From the NCBI GenBank assembly GCA_012960805.1, contig DUAO01000020.1:1-35353 (forward strand): 35,353 nt of DNA, given 5' to 3'. The DNA is from Flavobacteriales bacterium. GTDB taxonomy: Bacteria > Bacteroidota > Bacteroidia > Flavobacteriales > BACL11. Both the position numbers and the translations under genes were made by a program. A model generated the notes under the pieces. It was given only the letters and a program-made list of their open reading frames with translations. It did no database searches and was not told the origin of the DNA. Below, in pieces: positions 18,714 to 27,147 of this stretch. Every line of letters begins with the position of its first letter. Within the stretch, counting starts at the first letter, position 1.

Positions 18714-20168
18714 ATGAGCAAAATTAATATAAATAAAAGCTGGAAATATGATGAATCTCTTGAGTCGACATCTCATATAAAGTTAAAGGATAAATACGAT
18801 TTATTTATTGGAGGTGAGTTTGTAAAGCCATTATCAAAAAAATATTTTAATACTTTAAATCCTGCAACCAATCAAAGTATTGCAGAAATTGCTGATGCGA
18901 ATGATAAGGATATTGATAAAGCAGTAAAATCTGCTAGAAAAGCGTTTAACAGTTGGTCCAAATTAGATCCAAAAGAAAGAGGAAAATATATCTTTAGAAT
19001 AGCAAGAATGATTCAAGAAAGAGCAAAAGAATTTGCTGTAATTGAAAGTATAGATGGCGGAAAACCAATCAGAGAATCCCGAGATATTGATATTCCATTA
19101 GCAGCCAATCACTTCTTTTATCATGCAGGTTGGGCTGATAAATTAGAATATGCTTTTCCAAATAAAAAGCCAACTCCATTGGGTGTTGCTGGTCAAATAA
19201 TTCCTTGGAATTTTCCTCTCTTGATGGCCGCTTGGAAAATTGCACCAGCAATTGCTTGCGGAAACACAGTAGTATTAAAACCAGCAGAAAGCACTTCGCT
19301 AACAGCTCTTAAATTAGCAGAGCTTATCCAGGATAGTGGATTGCCAAAAGGGGTAGTAAATATTGTGACAGGAGCCGGAAAAACAGGAGCTGCAATTGTA
19401 AATCATCCTGATATAAATAAAATTGCTTTTACGGGCTCAACAGAAGTTGGAAAGTTAATTGAAAGAAGTTTGGCGGGTATTGAAAAGAAAACAACTTTGG
19501 AATTAGGGGGGAAAGGAGCAAATATCATTTTTGAAGATGCTGCAATTGATCAAGCGGTTGAGGGAATTGTAAATGCTATCTTTTTCAATCAAGGACATGT
19601 GTGTTGTGCTGGTTCGCGTTTGTTTATTCAAGAGAGTGTTGCAGATATCGTAATTGAAAAATTAAAAGATAGAATTTCAACATTAATTGTTGGAGATCCT
19701 TTAGATAAAAATACAGATATTGGAGCAATTAATTCTGTAGAACAATTAAAAACAATTGAAAAATATATTGAAATTGGAAAAAAGGAAGGAGGAGAAATAT
19801 ATCAGTCGAAATGCTCCCTGCCAAAGAAAGGAAATTGGTGCCCTCCAACATTATTTTTAAATGTTTCTCAATCGCACACAATTGTACAAGAGGAAATTTT
19901 TGGTCCTGTTTTAGCAATTCAAACATTCAGAACTATTGATGAAGTAATTGAAAAAGCAAATAATACTCCTTTTGGATTATCGGCCGGAGTGTGGACAGAA
20001 AAAGGTTCAAAGATTTTCAGACTCACAAAGGAATTAAATGCAGGGGTAGTGTGGGCAAATACTTATAATAAGTTTGATCCCAGCTCCCCATTTGGAGGAT
20101 TTAAAGAGAGCGGAATGGGAAGAGAAGGCGGTTTGCATGGGTTGAAATCATATTTAAAATTTGAATAA
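18714..20168 (+). CDS. Aldehyde dehydrogenase, catalytic, ALDH16-like N-terminus
   Basis: PWNFPLLMAAWKIAPAIACGNTVVLKPAE; FTGSTEVGK; LELGGKGANIIFEDA; FFNQGHVCCAGSRLF (catalytic Cys); EEIFGPVL; ESGMGREGG. Confidence 0.95.
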   Translation: MSKININKSWKYDESLESTSHIKLKDKYDLFIGGEFVKPLSKKYFNTLNPATNQSIAEIADANDKDIDKAVKSARKAFNSWSKLDPKERGKYIFRIARMIQERAKEFAVIESIDGGKPIRESRDIDIPLAANHFFYHAGWADKLEYAFPNKKPTPLGVAGQIIPWNFPLLMAAWKIAPAIACGNTVVLKPAESTSLTALKLAELIQDSGLPKGVVNIVTGAGKTGAAIVNHPDINKIAFTGSTEVGKLIERSLAGIEKKTTLELGGKGANIIFEDAAIDQAVEGIVNAIFFNQGHVCCAGSRLFIQESVADIVIEKLKDRISTLIVGDPLDKNTDIGAINSVEQLKTIEKYIEIGKKEGGEIYQSKCSLPKKGNWCPPTLFLNVSQSHTIVQEEIFGPVLAIQTFRTIDEVIEKANNTPFGLSAGVWTEKGSKIFRLTKELNAGVVWANTYNKFDPSSPFGGFKESGMGREGGLHGLKSYLKFE

Positions 20169-21028
20169 TGAGCAGAATAGATGTGTTAAAAACATATAAG
20201 ATATTTATTGGAGGCAAGTTTCCAAGAACAGAATCTGGGCGATTTTCCCCTTTAAAAAATAAAGATGGAGATTTAGTAGCAAATATTTGCTTGTCTTCCA
20301 GAAAAGATTTTAGAAATGCGGTTGTTTCTTGCAGAAATACTCAAAAACAATGGGAAAATACAACCGCATTAAATAAAGGGCAGATCCTTTACAGAATTGC
20401 AGAAATATTAGAAGGTAGAAAATCTCAGTTTATTGAGGAGTTAATGATGACTGGATCGTCAAAATATCAGGCAAAAAATGAAGTAGAACAAAGCATAGAT
20501 CGTTTAATATATTATGCAGGTTGGAGTGATAAATTTCAGCAAATTTTCAGTTCGGTTAATCCAGTTGCATCAAATCATTTTAATTTTTCAGTGCCGCAAG
20601 CAATGGGAGTTATTTCAGTAATTGCTCCAAATGAATTTCCATTATTAGGATTAGTTTCAATTGTTGCTCCAGTCATTGTTGGAGGAAATTCATGTATTGT
20701 TTTATCTTCTGAAGAAAATCCAATGGTGAGCATTTCTTTTGCTGAGGTTTTAAATACTTCAGATGTTCCTCACGGGGTTGTAAATATTTTAACAGGAGAA
20801 AGAAAAGAACTAGTCAGTTATTTTGCCTCTCATAAGGATGTAAATTCTATTATTTATTGTGGAGATAAAAATGAAGAAATAAAGGAGATTGAGAAAGTAT
20901 CGGTAGAAAATTTGAAAAGAGTAAAAATTTACAAACGAAAAAATTGGAATGATAAAACAAGTCAATCCCCTTATTTTATTGAACAGTGTCAAGAAATAAA
21001 AACTACTTGGCATCCAACAGAATCTTAA
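20168..21028 (+). CDS. Truncated ALDH-family protein lacking the catalytic domain
   Basis: ALDH cofactor-domain homology (YKIFIGGKFPRTESG...; PQAMGVISVIAPNEFPLLGLVSIVAPVIVGGNSCIVLSSEENP; HGVVNILTGERKELVSYFASHKDVNSIIYCG) but no ELGGK Glu segment or GQxC Cys segment; 286 aa; start overlaps previous stop by 1 nt. Confidence 0.85.
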   Translation: MSRIDVLKTYKIFIGGKFPRTESGRFSPLKNKDGDLVANICLSSRKDFRNAVVSCRNTQKQWENTTALNKGQILYRIAEILEGRKSQFIEELMMTGSSKYQAKNEVEQSIDRLIYYAGWSDKFQQIFSSVNPVASNHFNFSVPQAMGVISVIAPNEFPLLGLVSIVAPVIVGGNSCIVLSSEENPMVSISFAEVLNTSDVPHGVVNILTGERKELVSYFASHKDVNSIIYCGDKNEEIKEIEKVSVENLKRVKIYKRKNWNDKTSQSPYFIEQCQEIKTTWHPTES

Positions 21029-21051
21029 CGAAAAGTAAAAAACAAGTAAGA

Positions 21052-21843
21052 ATGAATTTAAACAAATTATTAGTAAAAGCAATTAATGCATCTATTGAAG
21101 GAGGGCATGCAATTATGGAAATATATGCTTCTGAATTTGCAGTTGAGCATAAAGATGATAAATCTCCTTTAACATTAGCTGATAAAAATTGCAATGAAGT
21201 AATTGAACAACATTTAAAAGAGACAGGCATTCCTTTCTTAAGTGAGGAGGGAGATAAAATTCCGTTTTCAGAAAGAAAAAGCTGGGAATATTTTTGGTTA
21301 GTTGATCCTTTAGATGGTACAAAAGAATTTGTAAAAAGAAATGGAGAATTTACAGTTAATATTGCATTAATCCATAATGGGAGCCCTGTTATGGGAGTGA
21401 TTTATGTTCCTGTAAAAGAAGATCTGTATTTTGCCATGGAGGGTTTAGGCTCTTATAAAGTGAATAAAAATTCAGTGATTGAAAATTTAGAAACATTAAT
21501 TGCATCATCTGATAAATTACCTGTTAATTATAAAAGAGAAAATTATGTGATTGTGGGTTCTCGTTCGCACATGTCAGCTGAAACAGAGGCATTTTTTGAG
21601 CAAAAGAAAAAAGAGCATGAAAATGTTGAAGTTATGGCAGTAGGTTCATCACTTAAACTATGTATGGTTGCAGAAGGAAAGGCAGATGCATATCCTAGAT
21701 ATGCGCCAACAATGGAATGGGATACGGGAGCAGGACACGCAATTGTAAAGTATGCTGGCTTTTCTGTAAAACAATATAATTCATCTGAGGATGTAGTTTA
21801 TAATAAAGAGAATTTACTCAACCCTTGGTTTTTGGTCAACTAA
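21052..21843 (+). CDS. cysQ: 3'(2'),5'-bisphosphate nucleotidase (PAP phosphatase)
   Basis: ATG at 21052 preferred over track start 20986 (would overlap the previous CDS). DKSPLTLADKNCNEVI; LSEEGDKIPFSERKSWEYFWLVDPLDGTKEFVKRNGEFTVNIALI; GSSLKLCMVAEGKADAYPRYAPTMEWDTGAGHAI. Confidence 0.95.
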   Translation: MNLNKLLVKAINASIEGGHAIMEIYASEFAVEHKDDKSPLTLADKNCNEVIEQHLKETGIPFLSEEGDKIPFSERKSWEYFWLVDPLDGTKEFVKRNGEFTVNIALIHNGSPVMGVIYVPVKEDLYFAMEGLGSYKVNKNSVIENLETLIASSDKLPVNYKRENYVIVGSRSHMSAETEAFFEQKKKEHENVEVMAVGSSLKLCMVAEGKADAYPRYAPTMEWDTGAGHAIVKYAGFSVKQYNSSEDVVYNKENLLNPWFLVN

Positions 21844-21847
21844 TTTC

Positions 21848-23206
21848 ATGAAAAAAAGACTGAGAAAAGCATTACAGGATAAGGACTTTTCCGAACTCTT
21901 AAAAGGCAGTGGAATATCTTTTATTTTAAGGTTTGGAGGATTGGCAGTTGGTTATCTCCTCACTTTAGTGATTGCAAATTTATTTGGAGCAAAAGGTCTG
22001 GGGGATTATGTATTAGCAATAACAGTACTAAGATTATTTACACTTTTAGCCAAACTTGGTTTAGATACAACTTCCATCCGTTTTATTTCCTCTTTTGCTT
22101 CACAAGATAAATGGACAAGTATTTTCAAATTCAGAAAACAAGTTGTCTCCATCCTATCAATTAGTTCGGTAGTTGCATCTTTACTAATGTATTTTTTATC
22201 AGTTCCAATAGCAGAATTGATTAATGCAAATGCATTATATATTCAGATAAACGCATTTTTTGTACTTCCAATGACTTTTTTCATGTTGCATTATCAGAGT
22301 TTAAGAGGATTAAAGAGAATTGCAGAATTTTCTTTTTTCTATAGGATGGCCCAAGCACTATTTTCGGTAATATCAATTATTATATTATATCAATTTTTTA
22401 CAACTTCAGACGTTCCTGTTTATGCTTATTTAATAAGTGTTTTAATTGTATCGTTATTATCATTTATTTCATTTAGATACTGGTTAAATAAAAGATCAAA
22501 AGGAAAAGAAAGTGCTGAACAGGAAATAATGAGTTACTCTACTTTACTCACAATTTCAATTCCATTAATGTTTGCTCAATCTGTTCAATTTATTATGGCT
22601 TGGACTGATAAATTAATGTTAGGAGCAATCGACACTCCAAATGTTGTAAATGGAATAACAACTAATATAGAAGAAGTTGGTGTTTATTATACTGCATTTA
22701 AACTCTCTATGTTTGCGGCAGTTGCTCTTATGGCTATCAATAGCATTGCTTCTCCAAAATTTGCAGAAATGTTTGCAAAAAATGATATGGAAGGATTGAA
22801 AAAAGTGATTCATCAATCGACTAAAATGATATTCTGGTCCTCCGCTCCACTTGTTATAATTTTCTTTATTTTTCCAGAGTTCTTTTTAGGCTTGTTTGGT
22901 GAAGAATTTAAAATAGGAGTTACTGCATTTATCTTCTTATCTTGTGGTAGATTAATCAGTTCGTTCTCAGGTTCTGTAGGGAATATTTTGCAAATGACAG
23001 GAAACCAAAATATCTATGCAAAAATCCTTCTTTTTGGAGCAATTCTGAATGTATTATTAAATTTAATATTAATACCAAGATACGGAATTTCAGGAGCAGC
23101 AATAGCATCTATGTCTAGTTTAATAGTTTGGAATTTAAGTATGGTTTTGGTGATTAAAAAGAAGTTTGGATTTTATACGTTTTATATCCCATTTGTAAAA
23201 AGATGA
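21848..23206 (+). CDS. Oligosaccharide flippase (Wzx/MATE-like polysaccharide biosynthesis protein)
   Basis: Multi-TM protein with SGISFILRFGGLAVGYLLTLVIANLFGAKGLGDYVLAITVLRLFTLLAKLGLDTTSIRFI; about 12 hydrophobic segments. Confidence 0.88.
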   Translation: MKKRLRKALQDKDFSELLKGSGISFILRFGGLAVGYLLTLVIANLFGAKGLGDYVLAITVLRLFTLLAKLGLDTTSIRFISSFASQDKWTSIFKFRKQVVSILSISSVVASLLMYFLSVPIAELINANALYIQINAFFVLPMTFFMLHYQSLRGLKRIAEFSFFYRMAQALFSVISIIILYQFFTTSDVPVYAYLISVLIVSLLSFISFRYWLNKRSKGKESAEQEIMSYSTLLTISIPLMFAQSVQFIMAWTDKLMLGAIDTPNVVNGITTNIEEVGVYYTAFKLSMFAAVALMAINSIASPKFAEMFAKNDMEGLKKVIHQSTKMIFWSSAPLVIIFFIFPEFFLGLFGEEFKIGVTAFIFLSCGRLISSFSGSVGNILQMTGNQNIYAKILLFGAILNVLLNLILIPRYGISGAAIASMSSLIVWNLSMVLVIKKKFGFYTFYIPFVKR

Positions 23207-24111
23207 AAAATAAATTGCCAAATTTTTTGATTGTAGGGGCTGCTAAAAGCGGCACATCTTCTTTACATAATTACTTAAATCAGCATCCTGAAGTTTTTAT
23301 GCCTTCATACAATAAAGAAGGAATGAAAGTAAAAGAACTAAGATTCTTAATAAAAGATTTAGTTCAGCATAGATTACATAATGGAGTTTGGAGCTGGGAA
23401 GAATATAAATCTCTTTTTAATGAGGTGAAGAATGAAATATCCATTGGGGAATCTACCGTTTTGTATTTGTATTATTATGAGCATGCTATAGATAGTATCA
23501 AAAAATATCTTGGTGAGAATGTGAAAATTATTATTATGCTACGTAATCCTACTGATAGAGCTTATTCAGCATTTCAGCATGTGTCCAGAGGGTTAAAAGA
23601 GCAGAATTCTTTTGAAGAAGCTTTAGAAATTGAGAAAGGAAGAATAGACAAAGACTCTAGTTTAACGCCTATGGTTATGTACAAAGAAATGGGATTGTAT
23701 TATGATATGGTAAGAGCATATAAAGAGAATTTTAAAAATGTACATATAATCTTTTATGAAGATTTTAGGGATGATACTGAAGGAGAGATTAAAAAAATAT
23801 TTAAGTTTCTAGGATTGTCGTTATCTGCTAATATTGATTTTATTAGTCGTCATAATGTTGGTGGGAAAAGATGGAAGAACGAAAAAATGAAACATGTCTT
23901 TATGAAAAAAAATCCTTTAAAATCTGCTTTGAAAAAAGTTATCCCAAAATCTTTGAGAAAAGGAGTTAGAGACACATTGATTTCTGCCTCAACTGATAAA
24001 GTTGCGCCAATGAAAGAAAATACAAGAATAAAGTTGAATGCATTTTTTAAAGATGATGTCAAAAAATTGTCTGGCCTATTAAATAGAGATTTAACACATT
24101 GGACAAAATAA
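23203..24111 (+). CDS. PAPS-dependent sulfotransferase 1
   Basis: 5'-phosphosulfate loop FLIVGAAKSGTSSLHNYLNQHP; 3'-phosphate motif IIIMLRNPTDRAYSAFQH; KELRF catalytic segment displaced by a short insertion; ATGA overlap with flippase. Confidence 0.9.
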   Translation: MKNKLPNFLIVGAAKSGTSSLHNYLNQHPEVFMPSYNKEGMKVKELRFLIKDLVQHRLHNGVWSWEEYKSLFNEVKNEISIGESTVLYLYYYEHAIDSIKKYLGENVKIIIMLRNPTDRAYSAFQHVSRGLKEQNSFEEALEIEKGRIDKDSSLTPMVMYKEMGLYYDMVRAYKENFKNVHIIFYEDFRDDTEGEIKKIFKFLGLSLSANIDFISRHNVGGKRWKNEKMKHVFMKKNPLKSALKKVIPKSLRKGVRDTLISASTDKVAPMKENTRIKLNAFFKDDVKKLSGLLNRDLTHWTK

Positions 24112-24998
24112 TGGCATTACCAAATCTATTCATAGTAGGAGCGGCTAAAAGTGGCACAACTTCACTTCATAATTATTTACATCAGCATCCGGATGTGTTT
24201 ATGTGTCACCCTAAAGAACCTCATTATTTAATAAATCAGGAAATAGGAATTAATAGGATTCCAGTTGGAATAACAAATTTTATTGAGTATATAGATTTGT
24301 TTTCGGAAGGAGAAGATAAAAAATATAGGGGAGAATCTTCCGTTATGTATTTAATGTATCCGGAAATTGTAATACCAAAAATAAAAGATCAATTCGGTGA
24401 AGATTCCAAGATAATTATCATGCTTAGAAATCCTGTTGAAAGAGCATATTCTGGGTTTCAGCATGTGAAAAGATATAATGTAATGGAGTCTTTATCATTT
24501 GAGGAAGCGCTTGAAAAATCAGAAAATAGATATTTAAAGAATGACAGCGTGACACCTGCATCAAGATATTTAGAGTTAGGTAATTATCATAAGCAGGTAA
24601 AATTATTTTTAGAGCACTTTCAAGATGTGCATATTATTCTATATGAAGATTATGTTAAGGATGTAAATATGGAGTTACTTAGAGTATTTAATTTTTTAGA
24701 TATAGAGAATCGAATGATTGATACTGTTGAGAGGCATATGGTTGGTGGCTGGCAATGGAAAAATAAAAAGATGAAAACATTACTAATGTCAAATAACAAA
24801 TTAAAATCATTACTTAAAATAGCTCTTCCTTCACAAACTTTACGTATTTTTATTAGAAAGAAGATAATGGAATATACTAGTAGTAAAATACCAAAAATTA
24901 ATGAGAATACTAGAAAATATTTGTGTAAATACTATGAGCAGGATATTAAAAGATTGTCTAAACTCATAGACAGAAATCTAAACCACTGGACTTTATGA
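24111..24998 (+). CDS. PAPS-dependent sulfotransferase 2
   Basis: ATG at 24111 preferred over track start 24099 (TTG). LFIVGAAKSGTTSLHNYLHQHPDVFMCHPKEPHYL; IIIMLRNPVERAYSGFQHVKR. Confidence 0.92.
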   Translation: MALPNLFIVGAAKSGTTSLHNYLHQHPDVFMCHPKEPHYLINQEIGINRIPVGITNFIEYIDLFSEGEDKKYRGESSVMYLMYPEIVIPKIKDQFGEDSKIIIMLRNPVERAYSGFQHVKRYNVMESLSFEEALEKSENRYLKNDSVTPASRYLELGNYHKQVKLFLEHFQDVHIILYEDYVKDVNMELLRVFNFLDIENRMIDTVERHMVGGWQWKNKKMKTLLMSNNKLKSLLKIALPSQTLRIFIRKKIMEYTSSKIPKINENTRKYLCKYYEQDIKRLSKLIDRNLNHWTL

Positions 24999-25888
24999 GT
25001 TTACCTAACTTCATGTGTATTGGTGCAGCTAAATCAGGGACAACTACTTTGTATGATTTATTAAGGCAGCACCCAAATGTATATGCTCCTTCTTTTAAAG
25101 AGCCTCATTATTTTGACATCCCCTCTAATTATTGCAATGGAATAGAATGGTATAATAAAACCTATTTTAATAGTGTTAAGCAGCAGCAAGTAATTATGGA
25201 TTTTACCCCTTCTTATTTATACGAAAGGAAGGCGGCAAAACGGATTTTTACTACCTTAGGAAAAGATATTAAATTTTTAGTTATCTTAAGAAATCCAGTA
25301 GACAGAGCTTATTCACATTATTTGCATTCTAAAAGAGACGAGCATGAGGTAGAAGATTTTTTAAAAGCACTTGCGAAGGAAGAGGAGAGAATAAATGATG
25401 CTCGTCTGAAAGAAGATTATCTAACCGAACTAAGATTTTCTTATGTTAGTCAGGGACGGTATTACACTATGATAAGTAATTATCTTAAATATTTTCCAAT
25501 CGAGCAGTTTTTGTTTATTCATTTTGAGCAGGAATTTGTTGCAAATAGAATTGAGAGTATTAAAAAGATATTCTCTTTTTTAGGCATTGACTATACCCCT
25601 GAACTTAATTATACTTTAAGGAGTAATTCTGCTAGTGTAGCTAAATTTATTTGGATAAAGAGATTATTGCAAAGAACAGGCTGCTGGAGAGCTATAATTA
25701 AAGCGCTAATTCCATCTTTAAAGTTCAGGCAGATTATTAAAAATAGGATACAAAGAGCGAGTATTAGTTCCTTTATTCCAACACCGCTAAATATCGCTCA
25801 AAGAGAGGAGGTATATCAGCTTTATTTCACTGAAGAGATAAATAAATTAGAACAATTACTGAATAGAAAAATGAATTGGAAAGCATGA
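24995..25888 (+). CDS. PAPS-dependent sulfotransferase 3
   Basis: FMCIGAAKSGTTTLYDLLRQHPNVYAPSFKEPHYFD; FLVILRNPVDRAYSHYLHSKR; ATGA overlap with previous gene. Confidence 0.93.
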   Translation: MSLPNFMCIGAAKSGTTTLYDLLRQHPNVYAPSFKEPHYFDIPSNYCNGIEWYNKTYFNSVKQQQVIMDFTPSYLYERKAAKRIFTTLGKDIKFLVILRNPVDRAYSHYLHSKRDEHEVEDFLKALAKEEERINDARLKEDYLTELRFSYVSQGRYYTMISNYLKYFPIEQFLFIHFEQEFVANRIESIKKIFSFLGIDYTPELNYTLRSNSASVAKFIWIKRLLQRTGCWRAIIKALIPSLKFRQIIKNRIQRASISSFIPTPLNIAQREEVYQLYFTEEINKLEQLLNRKMNWKA

Positions 25889-27147
25889 TTTATAGCTTAC
25901 GAAAACAATGTATAGATGTTATTTTCGTGCTAATGCTAATTTTAAGCACTGGCGGCCTATTATTTGTATTTAATAGAAATATTGCATCAGTATTATTTTT
26001 AGGATTCATTTTATTTTTGCTTATTTTTATAGAAGATAAATGGAAAAAAACTATAGTAAATTCTATACTGCTTACTTTTTCTATCTTGGTTATTTTAGGT
26101 AGTATTAATTATCTTTATGCTATTACAGAGCAAGCAGCAAATAAGTATTTGTTTCATTTATTGACAGTCACTCTGTCTGCTTTGTTTTTATTTCATTTTA
26201 AAAACAACCGAACTAATCAGCAGCTAATAAGGAGTTTATATGTTGCACTTGGCTTAATCGTATTTCATTCTTTATTTAATGCTATTGCATACTTTTTTGT
26301 GAAAAATAATTTGATTATTATTACTGCCGAGTATCATGAGTGCGAAACATTTATGAATATTTTTTTTTATGATACTGAAAGAGCTGCTGCTTCATTATAC
26401 GGATTAGAATTTTGTAGAAATCAAGGTTTATTTTGGGAGCCAGGTATTTTGCAAGTTTTTTTAAATATGTTTTTTTTTCTTGAAGCGTTTATTATTAAAA
26501 AAAGAAAAAGTTTTTTATTTCTAGCCGCTATCGCTATTCTAACAACTTATTCTACTACAGGCTTGGCGTTATTATTAATTCAATTTGGAGTTTATTTATT
26601 TAATGAGTTTAAAACAAACAAATGGCTAGCGCCCTTTATATTTGTATTATGTATTCCGGTATATATGATTTTTAGTCTGAATGTTGAAGAAAAAATTCAG
26701 GGTGAAAAGGAGATGTCTTTTCAAAAAAGATATTTTGATTTAATTCAACCCTTATTTATTGTTCTTGAACACCCTTTAACAGGAATAGGATTAGATGTGG
26801 GACAATTTCAAAACATGAGGCAAGAGTTTTATATTCCCTCCTCTTCCTTAAGTGCTATTCAAGAAAAAACAGGGATAGAATCAAAAGTAAAGGGTACAGA
26901 TAAAGGAAGTAGTAATTCAATTACATTTTTATTTGCTGCAATGGGCTTTCCTACAGCTATATTATTGCTTTATATATTTTTTAAACAGCAAATCATTAAA
27001 GAAAAAAAATGGCTTTGGATGTTTATAATGACTGTTTCTGTTATTTCAGAACCCTTATTGTTAAGACCTTTTTTCTTTCTTTTTATTGTTTCAGGATTTA
27101 CATATGTTTTTTATAAGATTACATCACACAAACAACAAATAGCATGA
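25885..27147 (+). CDS. O-antigen polymerase/ligase-like polytopic membrane protein (Wzy candidate)
   Basis: ATG at 25885 preferred over track TTG 25876. About 10 hydrophobic segments; central NQGLFWEPGILQVFLNMFFFLEAFIIKKRKSF and LTGIGLDVGQF loop pattern typical of Wzy/WaaL-type proteins. Confidence 0.7.
   Translation: MIYSLRKQCIDVIFVLMLILSTGGLLFVFNRNIASVLFLGFILFLLIFIEDKWKKTIVNSILLTFSILVILGSINYLYAITEQAANKYLFHLLTVTLSALFLFHFKNNRTNQQLIRSLYVALGLIVFHSLFNAIAYFFVKNNLIIITAEYHECETFMNIFFYDTERAAASLYGLEFCRNQGLFWEPGILQVFLNMFFFLEAFIIKKRKSFLFLAAIAILTTYSTTGLALLLIQFGVYLFNEFKTNKWLAPFIFVLCIPVYMIFSLNVEEKIQGEKEMSFQKRYFDLIQPLFIVLEHPLTGIGLDVGQFQNMRQEFYIPSSSLSAIQEKTGIESKVKGTDKGSSNSITFLFAAMGFPTAILLLYIFFKQQIIKEKKWLWMFIMTVSVISEPLLLRPFFFLFIVSGFTYVFYKITSHKQQIA

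Noticed and set aside
20168-21028. Considered calling the short ALDH a pseudogene
   Set aside because: Intact frame, coupled start and normal spacing to cysQ; absence of the catalytic domain fits a genuine short pseudoenzyme better, so kept as CDS.
20986-21051. N-terminal extension of cysQ in the ORF track
   Set aside because: Overlaps the upstream gene by 43 nt and adds a non-conserved lysine-rich stretch; ATG at 21052 matches CysQ N-termini better.
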